Shown here in pieces: positions 1 to 12,955 of a stretch of DNA of 51,737 nucleotides. This stretch comes from CAYSPU01 sp964432995 (GTDB lineage: Bacteria; Verrucomicrobiota; Verrucomicrobiia; Limisphaerales; JAHDYP01), in NCBI GenBank assembly GCA_964432995.1, contig CAYSPU010000004.1, forward strand, positions 1-51,737, written 5' to 3'. How positions within the stretch are numbered: the stretch's first letter is position 1; each line of letters starts with the position of its first letter. The translations under genes and the position numbers were made by a program. The notes below the pieces were generated by a model, which was given only the letters and a program-made list of their open reading frames with translations, was not told the origin of the DNA and did no database searches.

Positions 1-658
1 GGTTCCAATCCGTCCTGCCCCCCAGCAGCCAGCATGGCGATGGGGTCAAACACTGATTATGGACATTTCGGATCGTCGCCGGTCAGTTGTTGGCCGAGAA
101 CCACACCGCCGGGATCCTGTCGGGGCTCTCGGTTACCAACGGTTACGACGCCTAGCTGCGCCGGACCCGGCTCTACGCCGACACGGCGACCGCCTTCATT
201 TGTGGAATATGCAGATGTGAGTCTCCGGTCGCTTATGGCACCATCGCTTCCGGAATACAAAGGGACGGGTCTTTAATCAGTTCCGTGAGGGGTGTGCGTT
301 TGCTGCTGCGGGTCGAGAGGACCCGCGGTCCGAAAGCACTGGTAGCCGTGCGGGAGTGGTGGGGCGATCGGCGGTCCACGCAGTCCCGCGAGTGCCCGCC
401 GTCGCAGGAGTGAGGCAGGGAAGATCCCCAGCCCTCCCCCCCAAGTGCCTGCGGCCTATCGCGGGTTGCGCCGGCGCCTCAGGCACATCGGTTGGATCGC
501 CCCGGGTCCTTCGCGTCTTGGCGCCCTGGTTGTTCTCCCCCTTACAGGACGGCAGTTGCCGGGGGTGGGTTTGGTCGCGGTTCTGGTATGTTGCGGTTCT
601 GGTATTGAACCCGGGCGTCGGGGCCTGTATGAAGGCCCGGATCGAATTGCGCGGAACC
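1..658. other. 5' non-coding region with a repeat-E copy
   Basis: No convincing gene is visible. Possible reading frames here are short, arginine/proline-rich and lack domain signatures, as expected for chance frames in GC-rich DNA. The only structured element I recognise is a copy of dispersed repeat E at 294-334, which also occurs at 40297-40337 and 47554-47594. The promoter for the small gene starting at 659 probably lies downstream of that repeat, but I could not pick a convincing -35/-10 pair. Confidence 0.5.
294..334 (+). repeat. Dispersed repeat E, copy 1
   Basis: This is a ~41-bp element whose core is the hairpin GCGGGTC-loop-GACCCGC followed by GGTCCGAA. The same sequence with minor changes lies at 40297-40337 (opposite strand) and 47554-47594. 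A shorter relative is at 25449-25477. All copies are intergenic. Confidence 0.75.
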
Positions 659-1144
659 ATGAACCTTGACGCAGCCCAGCAACAGAAAGTCATCTCCTGG
701 ATTCAAGAGGGTTTGCAGCCGGCGGACATCCAAAAGCGCCTGGCAGCCGAACTCGGGATCACGATGACGTACATGGAGGTGCGGTTCCTCCTGGCGGACT
801 TGAACCTCAAACCGAAGGACAAGGAAGCGCCGCCGTCGGCAGTGGTCGCGCCCGCCGGTGCGAAGCCGGGCGGCCAGGCCCCGCCCGCCGACGAGGCCGA
901 AGACCTCGAGCCCGAAGCAGCCGGCGGCAGCGGCGTGTCGCTGACGATCGACCAACTGACCCGCGCCGGGGCGGTGGTCAGCGGCAAGGTGAAGTTCAGC
1001 GACGGCAAGGGCGCCGATTGGTATCTGGACCAGATGGGACGCCTGGGATTCGCCCCGCAGGAAAAGGGGTATCGCCCCTCACAACAGGATCTGATGGAAT
1101 TTCAGGTAGCGCTCCAGAACGAACTCGCCAAACTCGGATACTGA
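659..1144 (+). CDS. Conserved protein of unknown function, 161 aa
   Basis: I do not recognise a named family. The N-terminal ~55 residues are predicted helical and begin MNLDAAQQQKVISWIQEG; their spacing loosely recalls a helix-turn-helix. A low-complexity Pro/Ala/Glu linker follows at about residues 58-98. A C-terminal domain from about residue 100 contains the stretches GAVVSGKVKF and WYLDQMGRLGF and ends NELAKLGY. No signal peptide or membrane segment is visible, so it is probably cytoplasmic. The start at 659 is preferred; an in-frame ATG at 629 would add ten residues. The stop codon is separated from the DUF1080 lipoprotein start by only two bases, so the two are very likely co-transcribed. 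The function is unknown; a regulatory or DNA-binding role is only a guess from the N-terminal helices. Confidence 0.7.
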   Translation: MNLDAAQQQKVISWIQEGLQPADIQKRLAAELGITMTYMEVRFLLADLNLKPKDKEAPPSAVVAPAGAKPGGQAPPADEAEDLEPEAAGGSGVSLTIDQLTRAGAVVSGKVKFSDGKGADWYLDQMGRLGFAPQEKGYRPSQQDLMEFQVALQNELAKLGY

Positions 1145-1146
1145 CC

Positions 1147-2472
1147 ATGAACCAACACTCGTCTCCCGCCCGCTGGGTTTCACTGCTGTTCGCGATCGCC
1201 CTCAGCCCGGCATGCACCAATCTCCCCCAGGCCGCGCCCCAGCCGCCGCCGGGGTTCGTCGCCCTCTTCAACGGCAAGGACCTCTCCGGCTGGCGCGGAG
1301 GCGATACCTTCGACCACCGCAAGCTGCTGGCCATGCCCGAGGCCGAGCGCGCGGCGCAGATCGCCAAATGGACGGAGACGATGCGGCAGCATTGGCGGGC
1401 GGAGAACGAGGAGTTGGTGAACGACGGCCAGGGCGCCTACGCGACCACGGAGAAGGACTACGGGGACTTCGAGTTGCGGCTCGAATACCGGACGGTGCCG
1501 AAGGCCGACTCCGGCATCTACCTCCGCGGCGTTCCCCAGGTGCAGATCTGGGACACGAGCGAGCGGGAGAAGTTCAATATCGGCGCCGACAAGGGGTCGG
1601 GCGGCCTCTGGAACAATTCGCCAGGCGCGCCGGGCAAGGACCCGCTGGTCAAGGCGGACAAGCCGTTCGGCGAGTGGAACACGTTCCGCATTGTGATGGT
1701 GGGCGCGCGCGTCAGCGTCTGGTTGAATGGTCAGATGGTGGTCGACCACGCGCTCATGGAGAACTACTACGACCGCAAGACGCCCATCCCGGCCCGCGGC
1801 CCGATCCAGCTCCAGACCCACGGCGGCGAAATCCGCTGGCGCAACATCTTCCTCCGCGAGATCCCCGTTGCGGAGGCCAACACCATCCTCGCCACCGCCG
1901 GTCGCGAAGGATTCGTCTCCGCCTTCAACGGGCGCGATTTCGCCGGATGGAGCGGGCCCGTCGACAACTACGAAGTCCGCGACGGGGCGATCGTCTGCAA
2001 GCCGGAGAAAGGCGGGACCATCTTCACGAAGGAGAACTATGCGGATTTCGTGGCGCGCCTCGAGTTTCGCCTGCCTCCCGGCGGGAACAACGGACTGGCG
2101 ATCCGCTACCCCGGCTCCGGGGACACCGCTTACGACGGAATGTGCGAGCTCCAGGTGATTGACAGCGAGGCGGCGCAATACAAGGACCTCGATGCCCGGC
2201 AATACCACGGGTCCGCTTACGGCATGGTGGCCGCCCACCGCGGCTACCTGCGGCCCACCGGCGAATGGAACTTCCAGGAGGTCACCGTTCGCGGGTCGAC
2301 GATCCGCGTCGAGTTGAACGGCACGCTGATCCTGGACGCCGATCTCAGCACGGTGACGAGTTACCTCGGGAACAACCCGCATCCGGGCAAGAACCGGACG
2401 TCCGGGGCCTTCGGCTTTGCCGGCCACAACGATCCGGTGGCGTTCCGGAACATCGCGCTGAAGAAACTGTAG
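1147..2472 (+). CDS. Secreted lipoprotein with two DUF1080 (3-keto-disaccharide hydrolase-like) domains
   Basis: The protein is 441 residues. Its N-terminus is a signal peptide ending near SPAC, where Cys23 is a plausible lipidation site although the lipobox is not canonical. Two tandem DUF1080 domains follow. The first starts near residue 37 with FVALFNGKDLSGW, and the second near residue 255 with FVSAFNGRDFAGW. Both carry the family pattern of a beta-sandwich with conserved E(L/F)RLE(Y/F)R and SGIYLRG or NGLAIRY strands. DUF1080 proteins are concanavalin-like folds, and some characterised members hydrolyse 3-keto-disaccharides. Most members have one domain, so the duplication is notable. 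It probably acts in the periplasm or at the outer membrane on oxidised sugars. A family-A repeat begins two bases after its stop codon. Confidence 0.88.
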   Translation: MNQHSSPARWVSLLFAIALSPACTNLPQAAPQPPPGFVALFNGKDLSGWRGGDTFDHRKLLAMPEAERAAQIAKWTETMRQHWRAENEELVNDGQGAYATTEKDYGDFELRLEYRTVPKADSGIYLRGVPQVQIWDTSEREKFNIGADKGSGGLWNNSPGAPGKDPLVKADKPFGEWNTFRIVMVGARVSVWLNGQMVVDHALMENYYDRKTPIPARGPIQLQTHGGEIRWRNIFLREIPVAEANTILATAGREGFVSAFNGRDFAGWSGPVDNYEVRDGAIVCKPEKGGTIFTKENYADFVARLEFRLPPGGNNGLAIRYPGSGDTAYDGMCELQVIDSEAAQYKDLDARQYHGSAYGMVAAHRGYLRPTGEWNFQEVTVRGSTIRVELNGTLILDADLSTVTSYLGNNPHPGKNRTSGAFGFAGHNDPVAFRNIALKKL

Positions 2473-2474
2473 CG

Positions 2475-2498
2475 GGTGGGGCGACCTCTCCGAGGCCG
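2475..2498 (+). repeat. Dispersed hairpin repeat A, copy 1
   Basis: This copy begins two bases after the stop of the DUF1080 lipoprotein gene and is slightly degenerate at its 3' side. The arm GGCGACCTC and loop TCC are intact, and the second arm reads GAGGCCG rather than GAGGGCGCC. Its orientation is sense relative to the preceding gene. It may act as a 3'-end hairpin or terminator between two convergent genes. Confidence 0.7.
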
Positions 2499-2515
2499 AA
2501 TGCCCTGCGGAGCGC

Positions 2516-2547
2516 CGCGTTGGACGCGGCCAGGAGCGCAGTCACCG
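2516..2547 (+). repeat. Dispersed repeat G, copy 1
   Basis: This 32-bp element matches 23223-23254 in inverted orientation with only a few differences. It contains the imperfect palindrome CGCGTT-GGACGCGGCC. It sits between two convergent genes. Confidence 0.65.
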
Positions 2548-2618
2548 GTCTCTGTCTTCTGGCCGGCAACATGCCGGCGCCCCGGATACTCTTCACAACC
2601 AACGATCTACGTGGCACC

Positions 2619-5600
2619 TCACGGCGCCGCCGGTGTCACCAACCGGTAGTAACGCTCGCCGCTCGGGCTGGCCGCTGCGTCTCCCACGGCCACTTCCTGC
2701 GTGGTAATCGGGGCCGGCACATCGGCCAACTTCAACCACGCCCCGCTCTCGAGACTGTCGCGATAGAGAACCGAGTAGGTCACACCGGCTACGGCAGTGA
2801 AGCGCACCTCGGCGCCCCCGCCCGTCTCGACGATGGACTCGACCCGGAGGTAACTGTTGCGGTCCTGCGGGTTGGTGCCGCTGATGTACTCCTGCCAGTT
2901 GGTCAGGCCGTCGCCGTCCGGATCGCCATCGGCGCCGTTCACGCCCGCGGCGGAGTCCGGATCAAGGCCGTAGGAGGTCTCCCAGTCGTTGGGGAGGCCG
3001 TCGTCATCGCGGTCCGGGTCCGGTTCTCCACCCGGGTTGACGCCGGCGGGAGTGGGCGCGGCGACCTGCCAGTTGGCGGGGTCATTGCCGAAGCGGCGTC
3101 CGGGGAAGCGTTGGAGGGATTGGCCGGTCGCGTTGGCGTTTGTCGGCCACGGGGCGACGTTGGCGTAATCCACCTGGTCGACCAGCACATACGGGACTTC
3201 GCCGCTCGCCTCGGGGGTGTCGGGGCAGGTCAGTTTCACCGTCTCGCCTTCGTTGTCGAGCTTCCCCTGGTAAGGGCCGAGGATGGTGACCGAGGGGTCG
3301 AGTCCGTAGAGGCTGCGGAAGGCGGCGAGTTCCCCGGGGTGGAGTTGCGGGTCGAAGTTGACCAGCAGCAGGTAGCCGCCTGCGGGCAGCGTGAGGTTCA
3401 TCGGGAGGTCGAAATCGACGCCGCCGCGGAGGTGCCAGGTGTTGGTGGGGTGCCCGGGATCGAACAGAGCGACATTGGTGCTCGAGAGGTTGTGGAGTTC
3501 CACATATTCGTCGCGGGTGTTGTCGTTCGAGCCATAGATGGGCGGCGGGTGGTAGAGAATCTCGTTGATCACGACCGGCCCGATCCGTGGTCCGGCGTTG
3601 TTGGTGCCCAGGCTCAGGGCGGTTTGGACGACGAAATACTCGGTCCCCACGCTGTTCACGTGGCGGCCAAAGGAGATCCCGCGGAAGGAAGCGCCAAAGG
3701 AGAACCCCTGAACGTAACCAGTCAGATTGGTGTCGGCATCGGCCGAGAACAGGTGGATCTCCTCACCCGACTCGCTCAGGCTGAAGCTGGGGTCGACGCC
3801 CGGGGTGGGGTTGAAGTCGTTTTCATCGAAGACCACGTAGTGGCCGGGGGCGAGCACGGTGCCGCCGGGGATGCGGTACTTCTTCGGCTCGTTGAAGTCG
3901 TCGGTTAGGAACCAGCCGCTGAGATCGGCGGCGGTGGCGCCGGCGTTGTGAAGTTCGACGCTGTCGAGTTGGGGCGGGTCGGTGTGGGTGAGGGCCTCCT
4001 GAATCACGACGTTGGGGAAGGCCGGGGCGGCGGGTTCGGCGGCGCCGGGGGAACCGCCGCGCATGCTGCTGGGCCGCCAATCGTTGCGGGTCAGGTTATT
4101 GGTGATGGGCAGGTTGGTGATCGCGGGTTGCTCCTCGGCGAGCACGAGCGAGAAGCCGTGGCCATCGGTGATGGGATGCCAGTCCGGGGAGTAGCGGAAG
4201 TCGTGGATCGGTTCGCCCAGAGGTCCGGTCAGTCGGACACGTTCCCCGGCGTTGTCGAGCTGGTTGGTATAGGTGCCGGCAATGGTGATGCCGGTGCCGT
4301 AGCGGGACGCGAAGGCCGCCAGGTCGCGGACCACGACGGCGCGTTCTCCGGCGCCAAGGGTGAGGCTCGAAAGGGTGAGCTTGATCGCGCCGCTGAGGCG
4401 GAAGTTGGCGAGATCAAGGGCGTTGGTCCCGACGTTCTTGAGCTCGATGAACTCGAAGTTGTCGGCGTCGTTGGTGTTCCCGGCCGGGGCGTTCTCCGGG
4501 TGGAACATGATCTCCGAGATCAGGAGGGGGGGCGTCTGGACGACGAAGGTTTCGGCGATGGCGCCGGACCAGGGGGTGGAGAGCGGGGGTTTGTTGGCTC
4601 CAGTGAGGTTCTGGTGGTTGGCATTCAGGGAGCGGGCGACGAGGCGCGCGTTGTTCGTGATCAAAAGCATGACCGTGGCATTGTTGGATTGTGCCAGGGA
4701 GGCGACGGCGCCGCCCGCGAGACGGGGGTCGGTGCCGTCGAGGGTATAGACCACCCAGGAACCGGATTTCGCGGGCGGAGCGAGGGTGCGCAGCGTGCCG
4801 GAAGCGACTGGCCCGCCGGGCAGACTGAGCCGGGGCCGGGCCAGGAAGTTCGTGTCGATGAAATCCAACCGGTTGGAGTACCAGAGCTTCATGAAATCGA
4901 TTTCGCCCTGGTAGGTGCCGGGGAAGGTGTAGCTGTAGCCACCGGAGCTCCTACTGCCGGAACGCGGCCGCGTGTCGGTCCACCTGGCGGTCTCGCGGGT
5001 CTGGGCCGGGCGCACTTCGTCGGCCTGGCGATCGATCACGGCGTGGACGTTGGTGTTGGCCAGGACGCCGGCGCGGAGTTCCTGGTAGCGGTCCACCCAC
5101 TTCTGCCAGAAATCAATGTCCGTGAAGAGCCGGCTGTACCAGGGGTTGTGGAAGATGCTGTAGTCGGCGTTGAACATGTCGGTCCCGTAGTCCGGCACGG
5201 TGGAGCGCCAGATGCGGGGGTTGAAATCCCGGCCGTCCGTCGAGCCTTGGGTGCGGTCGAAGTCCCAGACGGGGCCCATCTCGATCTTGCCTTCGCGCGG
5301 CTTGTAGAAGTAGCCGCTGAGACGGAGGGCATCGACGTTGAAGGTCACCACGCCGTGGATGTGATGGTCGATCCAGGACGGGACATCGATATAGGCGGCG
5401 TAGCCTCGGGTGGGGTCGGTCCAGTTCGGACCGGTCAGGGCGTTGTAGAAGGCGTCGAAATAGCCGCTGACATACTGGACTTGGCTGGAACGCTGCGGCT
5501 GCGCCATCTCCTCGGTGTCCGGGTCCAGGAAGTTCATCGAGGCGTTGGCGGCGTAGAAGGTCTGGGGCCCGCGATCGATGCTGAGCAGGTAACCGCCGCT

Positions 5601-7742
5601 GACGGCGGGCGCCGTGACGTTTTCCGCACGGAGTTTGTCGATCGCCACGCGGTTCTTGCCCACCTTAATCTTCTCCTCGAGCACGTAGACGCCGTTGTAG
5701 TCGGCGGCGCTGACCGGGCCGGGCGTCCCGGAGTCGTCCTTGAGGTAGACCTCGACGAACCGGGTGCGGGAGGCGTAGGGGCCCATTTGCCGGCTCAGCT
5801 CGAAGGCGACCGGGTTGTGGATGAGGACGGGCTCGAAGGAGTTGGGGGCGTACAGCACCCAGTCGGATTCTTCGGGCAGGTTGGCCAGCGAAACATCGCG
5901 GTCGTTCTCCTGTTCGTCGCGGATCTCGAGGAAGAAACTGGCCTTGTTCATCCACAGCGTGCTCGAGCCGCGTTTGTGGAAGATGCCGTGTCCGGAGAAG
6001 TCCGGGGCGTTGGTCAGCCTGCTGGGACCCCAGCGCGGTTCGAAGACCTGGACGGCGACGAATTGGTCCTCGGAGACGGGCACCCCGCCCTTGCCGAGGT
6101 TGTGGAGGATGACGATGGGGAGGTCGGAGCTGACGCTGAGGACGTTGGCGGAGAGCAGCACGTAGGTTTCCGTGCGGACGGGGCTGGGGAGGAGCCCGGT
6201 TTGATAGGCGCGGGCGCGGACAATGGTGGTGCCGGAGATGGCGATCGGAGCGGCATAGACGGCGGAAGCCTCCGTGGGCAGGTTGGTCCCGAGGGAGTAA
6301 CGAATCACCGCGTCTGGGGAGGGGCAACTCAGGGTGAGCTGCAACGAACTGGAGAACGTGCCGCCCGGCCGGCTGAACACCACGTCCGGGGCGAACCCGG
6401 GACCGCCGGTGGCATTGGCGGACCCGGGGGTCGGCGTCGTGAAATAGCCCAGAAGCGTCGGATCCGACCGGTCTCTTCCGTAGGAAACGTCTTCCCGCTG
6501 TGCCGGGTATGCCGGATGGAACTCGGAAACGACGTTGGTGTCGCGGTCGGATAGGGCCAGATAAGCCGGGCTGCTCGACAGCTTGAAATCCGTGTGCAGA
6601 GGACTCGCCGGATTGCTCCGATCCTTCCCGGAGGCGAAAACGACCAAATACTGGTTCGGCAGCAACGTCACGTTCGGAAGGCGCCAGCGGGCCAGCTTGT
6701 TGGTCTGGTCGGTCAGAAACCAGCCGGACAGATTGGCCGTCGACGCCCCCGCGTTGAAGAGCTCAATCCAGTCCGAACTCTCGCCGTCCTCATCGCGCAG
6801 GGTTCGTTTGTTGTCCGCCATGAATTCGGAGAGGATCACCCCTGGCGGCTGAGCGTCCGGATCAATCGTGTAGCTCCAGTTGCCGCCGGCAAATGAGTTG
6901 GGGGTGGACGCGAGGTCGCGGATGCCGTGCGCCGGCGCCCAACTCACCTGAACGGTCCCCTCCGGCGGGGCCGGAAAGCCGAACACGTAGCGCGTCGGAT
7001 CCCCAATCTCGAGGTCCGCCGCGGGTGAGCCGTTGACGAGGAGATCGGCCGCATCCACCCCGGTGACCTCCTCGCTGAAGGCCACCTCGACGGAGGTCAA
7101 CGTCCGCACCCTCGCGCCGGCGGCCGGGATGACGTCCACCACCGTCGGGGCCACCACGTCGATGCTGGCGGACAACTCGGCGTCCACCACGAAGTCGCTG
7201 CTCCCGGTGTTGCAGTTGAAGCCGTGGATGCACAGCACATTGTCACCGGCCCGCAGAATCGTGGTGAGATTGCTGCGCACCACCAGCGTCGTCTCCTCCT
7301 GCTCGTTGTAGGGCCAATCGCCGCCCAGCAACGGGGCGTTGTAGGCCAGATCCCCGCCCGGCACGTTATACCGGGGCTCGATCTCGTGGCCGTTGATCCA
7401 AACCACATACCCATCGTCGATCAGGACCTTCAACGTCAGCTCGGAAAGGTCCGCCGGGTTCGACAACTGGAAGGTCTTGCGGAAGTAGACGCTGAGCCAT
7501 TCCCCCGGGGTGGCGGGCAGACTCGTGATGATGTTGGGCTCCCCGTACCCGATCGGCGCCGCCCCGCTGCTCCAACTCGAGTCGTCGAACCCCACCTCCC
7601 GCCACGCGTCGATCGGGTCCGACGCCTCCTGGTACCCGATCTGGTAGCGCCACGCGGAGCCGTACGGAATGATCTCGGCTGCGCGGACGACAACGGTGAG
7701 ACACAAGACCAGACCCAGTCGGGTGACGATCGGAAGATGCAT
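2619..7742 (-). CDS. Giant secreted CotH-family protein with lamin-tail domains
   Basis: The protein is 1707 residues with a Sec signal peptide (MHLPIVTRLGLVLCLTVVV, cleavage near AAE). The N-terminal ~200 residues look like a beta-sandwich of the kind found in Verrucomicrobia surface proteins. They are followed by an Ig-like/SwmB-type segment, then a lamin-tail (LTD) domain with ILSEFMADN and SSDWIELFN near residue 300. A chitobiase/hexosaminidase C-terminal-type domain comes next (GGTFSSSLQLTLSCPSP). The CotH kinase-like domain includes KRGSSTLWMNKASFFLEIRD, NGVYVLEEKIKVGKNRVAI and GPVWDFDRTQGS. At least three more LTD domains follow, and the C-terminus has thrombospondin-type-3-like Asp repeats (DRDDDGLPNDWE, DPDGDGLTNWQEY). 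CotH of Bacillus is a secreted protein kinase for spore coat proteins; the role here is probably extracellular, but the substrate is unknown. The gene is monocistronic and convergent with the DUF1080 gene. Confidence 0.9.
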   Translation of the reverse strand: MHLPIVTRLGLVLCLTVVVRAAEIIPYGSAWRYQIGYQEASDPIDAWREVGFDDSSWSSGAAPIGYGEPNIITSLPATPGEWLSVYFRKTFQLSNPADLSELTLKVLIDDGYVVWINGHEIEPRYNVPGGDLAYNAPLLGGDWPYNEQEETTLVVRSNLTTILRAGDNVLCIHGFNCNTGSSDFVVDAELSASIDVVAPTVVDVIPAAGARVRTLTSVEVAFSEEVTGVDAADLLVNGSPAADLEIGDPTRYVFGFPAPPEGTVQVSWAPAHGIRDLASTPNSFAGGNWSYTIDPDAQPPGVILSEFMADNKRTLRDEDGESSDWIELFNAGASTANLSGWFLTDQTNKLARWRLPNVTLLPNQYLVVFASGKDRSNPASPLHTDFKLSSSPAYLALSDRDTNVVSEFHPAYPAQREDVSYGRDRSDPTLLGYFTTPTPGSANATGGPGFAPDVVFSRPGGTFSSSLQLTLSCPSPDAVIRYSLGTNLPTEASAVYAAPIAISGTTIVRARAYQTGLLPSPVRTETYVLLSANVLSVSSDLPIVILHNLGKGGVPVSEDQFVAVQVFEPRWGPSRLTNAPDFSGHGIFHKRGSSTLWMNKASFFLEIRDEQENDRDVSLANLPEESDWVLYAPNSFEPVLIHNPVAFELSRQMGPYASRTRFVEVYLKDDSGTPGPVSAADYNGVYVLEEKIKVGKNRVAIDKLRAENVTAPAVSGGYLLSIDRGPQTFYAANASMNFLDPDTEEMAQPQRSSQVQYVSGYFDAFYNALTGPNWTDPTRGYAAYIDVPSWIDHHIHGVVTFNVDALRLSGYFYKPREGKIEMGPVWDFDRTQGSTDGRDFNPRIWRSTVPDYGTDMFNADYSIFHNPWYSRLFTDIDFWQKWVDRYQELRAGVLANTNVHAVIDRQADEVRPAQTRETARWTDTRPRSGSRSSGGYSYTFPGTYQGEIDFMKLWYSNRLDFIDTNFLARPRLSLPGGPVASGTLRTLAPPAKSGSWVVYTLDGTDPRLAGGAVASLAQSNNATVMLLITNNARLVARSLNANHQNLTGANKPPLSTPWSGAIAETFVVQTPPLLISEIMFHPENAPAGNTNDADNFEFIELKNVGTNALDLANFRLSGAIKLTLSSLTLGAGERAVVVRDLAAFASRYGTGITIAGTYTNQLDNAGERVRLTGPLGEPIHDFRYSPDWHPITDGHGFSLVLAEEQPAITNLPITNNLTRNDWRPSSMRGGSPGAAEPAAPAFPNVVIQEALTHTDPPQLDSVELHNAGATAADLSGWFLTDDFNEPKKYRIPGGTVLAPGHYVVFDENDFNPTPGVDPSFSLSESGEEIHLFSADADTNLTGYVQGFSFGASFRGISFGRHVNSVGTEYFVVQTALSLGTNNAGPRIGPVVINEILYHPPPIYGSNDNTRDEYVELHNLSSTNVALFDPGHPTNTWHLRGGVDFDLPMNLTLPAGGYLLLVNFDPQLHPGELAAFRSLYGLDPSVTILGPYQGKLDNEGETVKLTCPDTPEASGEVPYVLVDQVDYANVAPWPTNANATGQSLQRFPGRRFGNDPANWQVAAPTPAGVNPGGEPDPDRDDDGLPNDWETSYGLDPDSAAGVNGADGDPDGDGLTNWQEYISGTNPQDRNSYLRVESIVETGGGAEVRFTAVAGVTYSVLYRDSLESGAWLKLADVPAPITTQEVAVGDAAASPSGERYYRLVTPAAP

Positions 7743-8093
7743 AGATGAAACGCCCTCAGAGCGCGCGGCAATCTAACTCATCCGCCCGGCGTGACGCAAC
7801 CAGTAGCAACGGCTTGAGGGCAATCCCCGGAATCGCCAGGTGGGCAGCCGCACCGGGGCTTGCTGCGCCCGGGGACGACCGAATCGCCAGCGCCAGTGAG
7901 GCGAGGATCCGGGACTCCAAAAAGGTCTTGCATTCGAGCCGGAAGGTGGCACCTTAACGCCCCGTTAGATGCCCATTCCTCAGAGGATCGGTTAGACATC
8001 AGGTGAACGTGGTTCAGTGATGGTCTTGAAACCCGGCGGTTCGGGGACCCCCAGCAAGGAGTCGGTCAGTCTAGCCCAGAAAGTAAGTCATCA
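7743..8093. other. Divergent intergenic region with a repeat-N copy
   Basis: This spacer separates the divergent CotH and RRM genes and should hold both promoters. No clear -35/-10 pair could be assigned. A repeat-N copy lies around 7860-7925. In inverted orientation it resembles 46991-47040, sharing CCGGATCCTCGC and TTCGGTCGTCCCC. Confidence 0.45.
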
Positions 8094-8423
8094 GTGAACA
8101 CGAAACTGTTTGTTGGCAATCTTGCCTTCAGCACCACCGAGAACGACCTCCAGGACGCCTTCGCTGCGCACGGCACGGTCGCCAGCGTTGAATTGATCCA
8201 GGACCGAGCCACCGGCCGCTCCCGCGGCTTCGGCTTCGTCACCATGGAATCCGAGGACGGCGCCCAGGCGGCCATCGCGGCCATGCACGGCAAGGAATTG
8301 CACGGGCGATCGTTGACCGTTAATATCGCCCGTCCGCGCGAAGAGCGCGGCGGCGGCGGCGGCGGTGATCGCGGCCCGCGTCGCTACGGCGGCGGCGGCG
8401 GCGGCGGGCGTTCCCGCTACTAA
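8094..8423 (+). CDS. RRM-type RNA-binding protein with a Gly/Arg-rich tail
   Basis: This is a 109-residue protein with a single RNA recognition motif. The RNP2 hexamer LFVGNL is at residues 5-10 and the RNP1 octamer RGFGFVTM at 44-51. The C-terminal tail from about residue 84 is rich in Gly and Arg (ERGGGGGGDRG), like the glycine-rich RNA-binding proteins of cyanobacteria and other bacteria that respond to cold. It is expected to bind single-stranded RNA in the cytoplasm. The start is GTG at 8094; no strong Shine-Dalgarno sequence is visible upstream. The gene stands alone and is followed by a strong inverted repeat at 8451-8479. Confidence 0.92.
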   Translation: MNTKLFVGNLAFSTTENDLQDAFAAHGTVASVELIQDRATGRSRGFGFVTMESEDGAQAAIAAMHGKELHGRSLTVNIARPREERGGGGGGDRGPRRYGGGGGGGRSRY

Positions 8424-8450
8424 TCCGGTCTGACGCTTTAGGACCGTTGC

Positions 8451-8479
8451 GGGGCGGGATCCTTCACGGGGTCCCGCCC
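8451..8479 (+). terminator. Probable terminator after the RRM gene
   Basis: An inverted repeat with arms GGGCGGGATCC and GGGTCCCGCCC and a short loop lies 28 bases after the stop codon. It is followed by the pyrimidine-rich stretch TCTCCTTTG. The stem is very GC-rich but the T run is weak. Confidence 0.6.
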
Positions 8480-8637
8480 TCTCCTTTGTACCTCCTCGCC
8501 CGCCCGGCAGCGCCGGAGCTGGCGGCGGGTTCGGGCGGCACCGATCCGAACGCTGCTCCCAGCGCTGCTCCCAGCGTTGACGCGAGCCTGCCCCCGGGTA
8601 GTCTTTCACCCAACTGCCACCAACCAAGGGCCAAACC

Positions 8638-9483
8638 GTGGATATCAAGAAAGCTGTCATCACCGCCGCCGGAAAGAACCAGCGCACCCTCCCCCTGCAA
8701 AACCTGGTCGACCGCGACGGCCAGCCCAAGAGCGCCCTTCAGGTCCTGCTCGAAGAAGTGCGCGCCGCCGGTGTCGAGGAAATCTGCATCGTCGTCGGCC
8801 CCGGCGACCAGACCGCCTACGCCACAGCCGCCGCCCCTCTCGCTGCTCGTGTCCAATTCGTGGAGCAATCCTCCGCCCTCGGTTACGGCCACGCCGTCTT
8901 CTGCGCCCGCCAGTTCACCGGACGCGACCCCTTCCTCCTCCTTGTCAGCGACCACCTCTATGTCAGCCGCGGTGACAAGAACTGCGCCCAACAACTCGTC
9001 GAAGTCGCCTCCGCCGAGAACTGCGCCGTCTCCGCCGTCCAGGCCACCCATGAGGCCAAGCTCCCCTTCTACGGCGCCATCGGCGGACGCCGCCTCCCCG
9101 GACGCCAGGGCCTCTACCTCGTCGAGAACGTCCTCGAGAAACCCACGCCCACCGAAGCGGAACAGAAGCTCATCGTCCCCGGCCTGCGCTCCGGACACTA
9201 CCTCTGCTTCTTCGGCATGCACGTCCTCACCCCGCTCGTCATGGATCTTCTGGCCGAACACGTCGCCCAAGCCGGCACCCGCGGCGGAGTCCTCCTGTCC
9301 GGTGCACTCTCGGAACTCGCCCGGCGCGAGCGCTACCTCGCCGCCGAACTCCAAGGACGCCGCTACGATATCGGCGCCAAATACGGCCTCTGGATCGCTC
9401 AACTCGCCGTCGCCTTCGAAGGCCGCGAACGGGATCAGATCCTGTCTGAGTTGGTGGAACTGCTGGCCCTCCGCGAACGTTAG
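8638..9483 (+). CDS. GalU-like sugar-phosphate nucleotidyltransferase
   Basis: This 281-residue protein has the nucleotidyltransferase (GT-A-like) fold of glucose-1-phosphate uridylyltransferases. The N-terminal strand and loop read AVITAAGKNQRTLPLQNL, where classic GalU has AAGxGTR, so the signature loop is divergent while the later Lys (QPKSAL) is kept. Downstream features fit GalU: GYGHAVFCA near residue 82, LLLVSDHLYVS near residue 100, and LVENVLEKP around residue 162. It is expected to form a UDP- or other NDP-sugar from a sugar 1-phosphate in the cytoplasm. The start is GTG at 8638. It is followed after 73 bases by a sugar kinase/UDPGP fusion on the same strand, which suggests a shared sugar-activation pathway. 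Confidence 0.85.
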   Translation: MDIKKAVITAAGKNQRTLPLQNLVDRDGQPKSALQVLLEEVRAAGVEEICIVVGPGDQTAYATAAAPLAARVQFVEQSSALGYGHAVFCARQFTGRDPFLLLVSDHLYVSRGDKNCAQQLVEVASAENCAVSAVQATHEAKLPFYGAIGGRRLPGRQGLYLVENVLEKPTPTEAEQKLIVPGLRSGHYLCFFGMHVLTPLVMDLLAEHVAQAGTRGGVLLSGALSELARRERYLAAELQGRRYDIGAKYGLWIAQLAVAFEGRERDQILSELVELLALRER

Positions 9484-9556
9484 CCCGCCACCCCCGGGGC
9501 ACGGTCGGCTGCCGGATTCCCACCAGCCGACCGTTCGCCCTCACACCCCCATACCG

Positions 9557-12927
<3,371 letters not shown>

Positions 12928-12955
<28 letters not shown>

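Noticed and set aside
1180..2427. Long minus-strand open frame opposite the DUF1080 lipoprotein
   Set aside because: It is a shadow of the GC-rich coding strand; the encoded protein is low-complexity and has no domain.
3948..6554. 868-codon plus-strand frame opposite the CotH gene
   Set aside because: Gly/Val/Glu-rich shadow frame with no domain; the minus strand encodes a clear multidomain protein.
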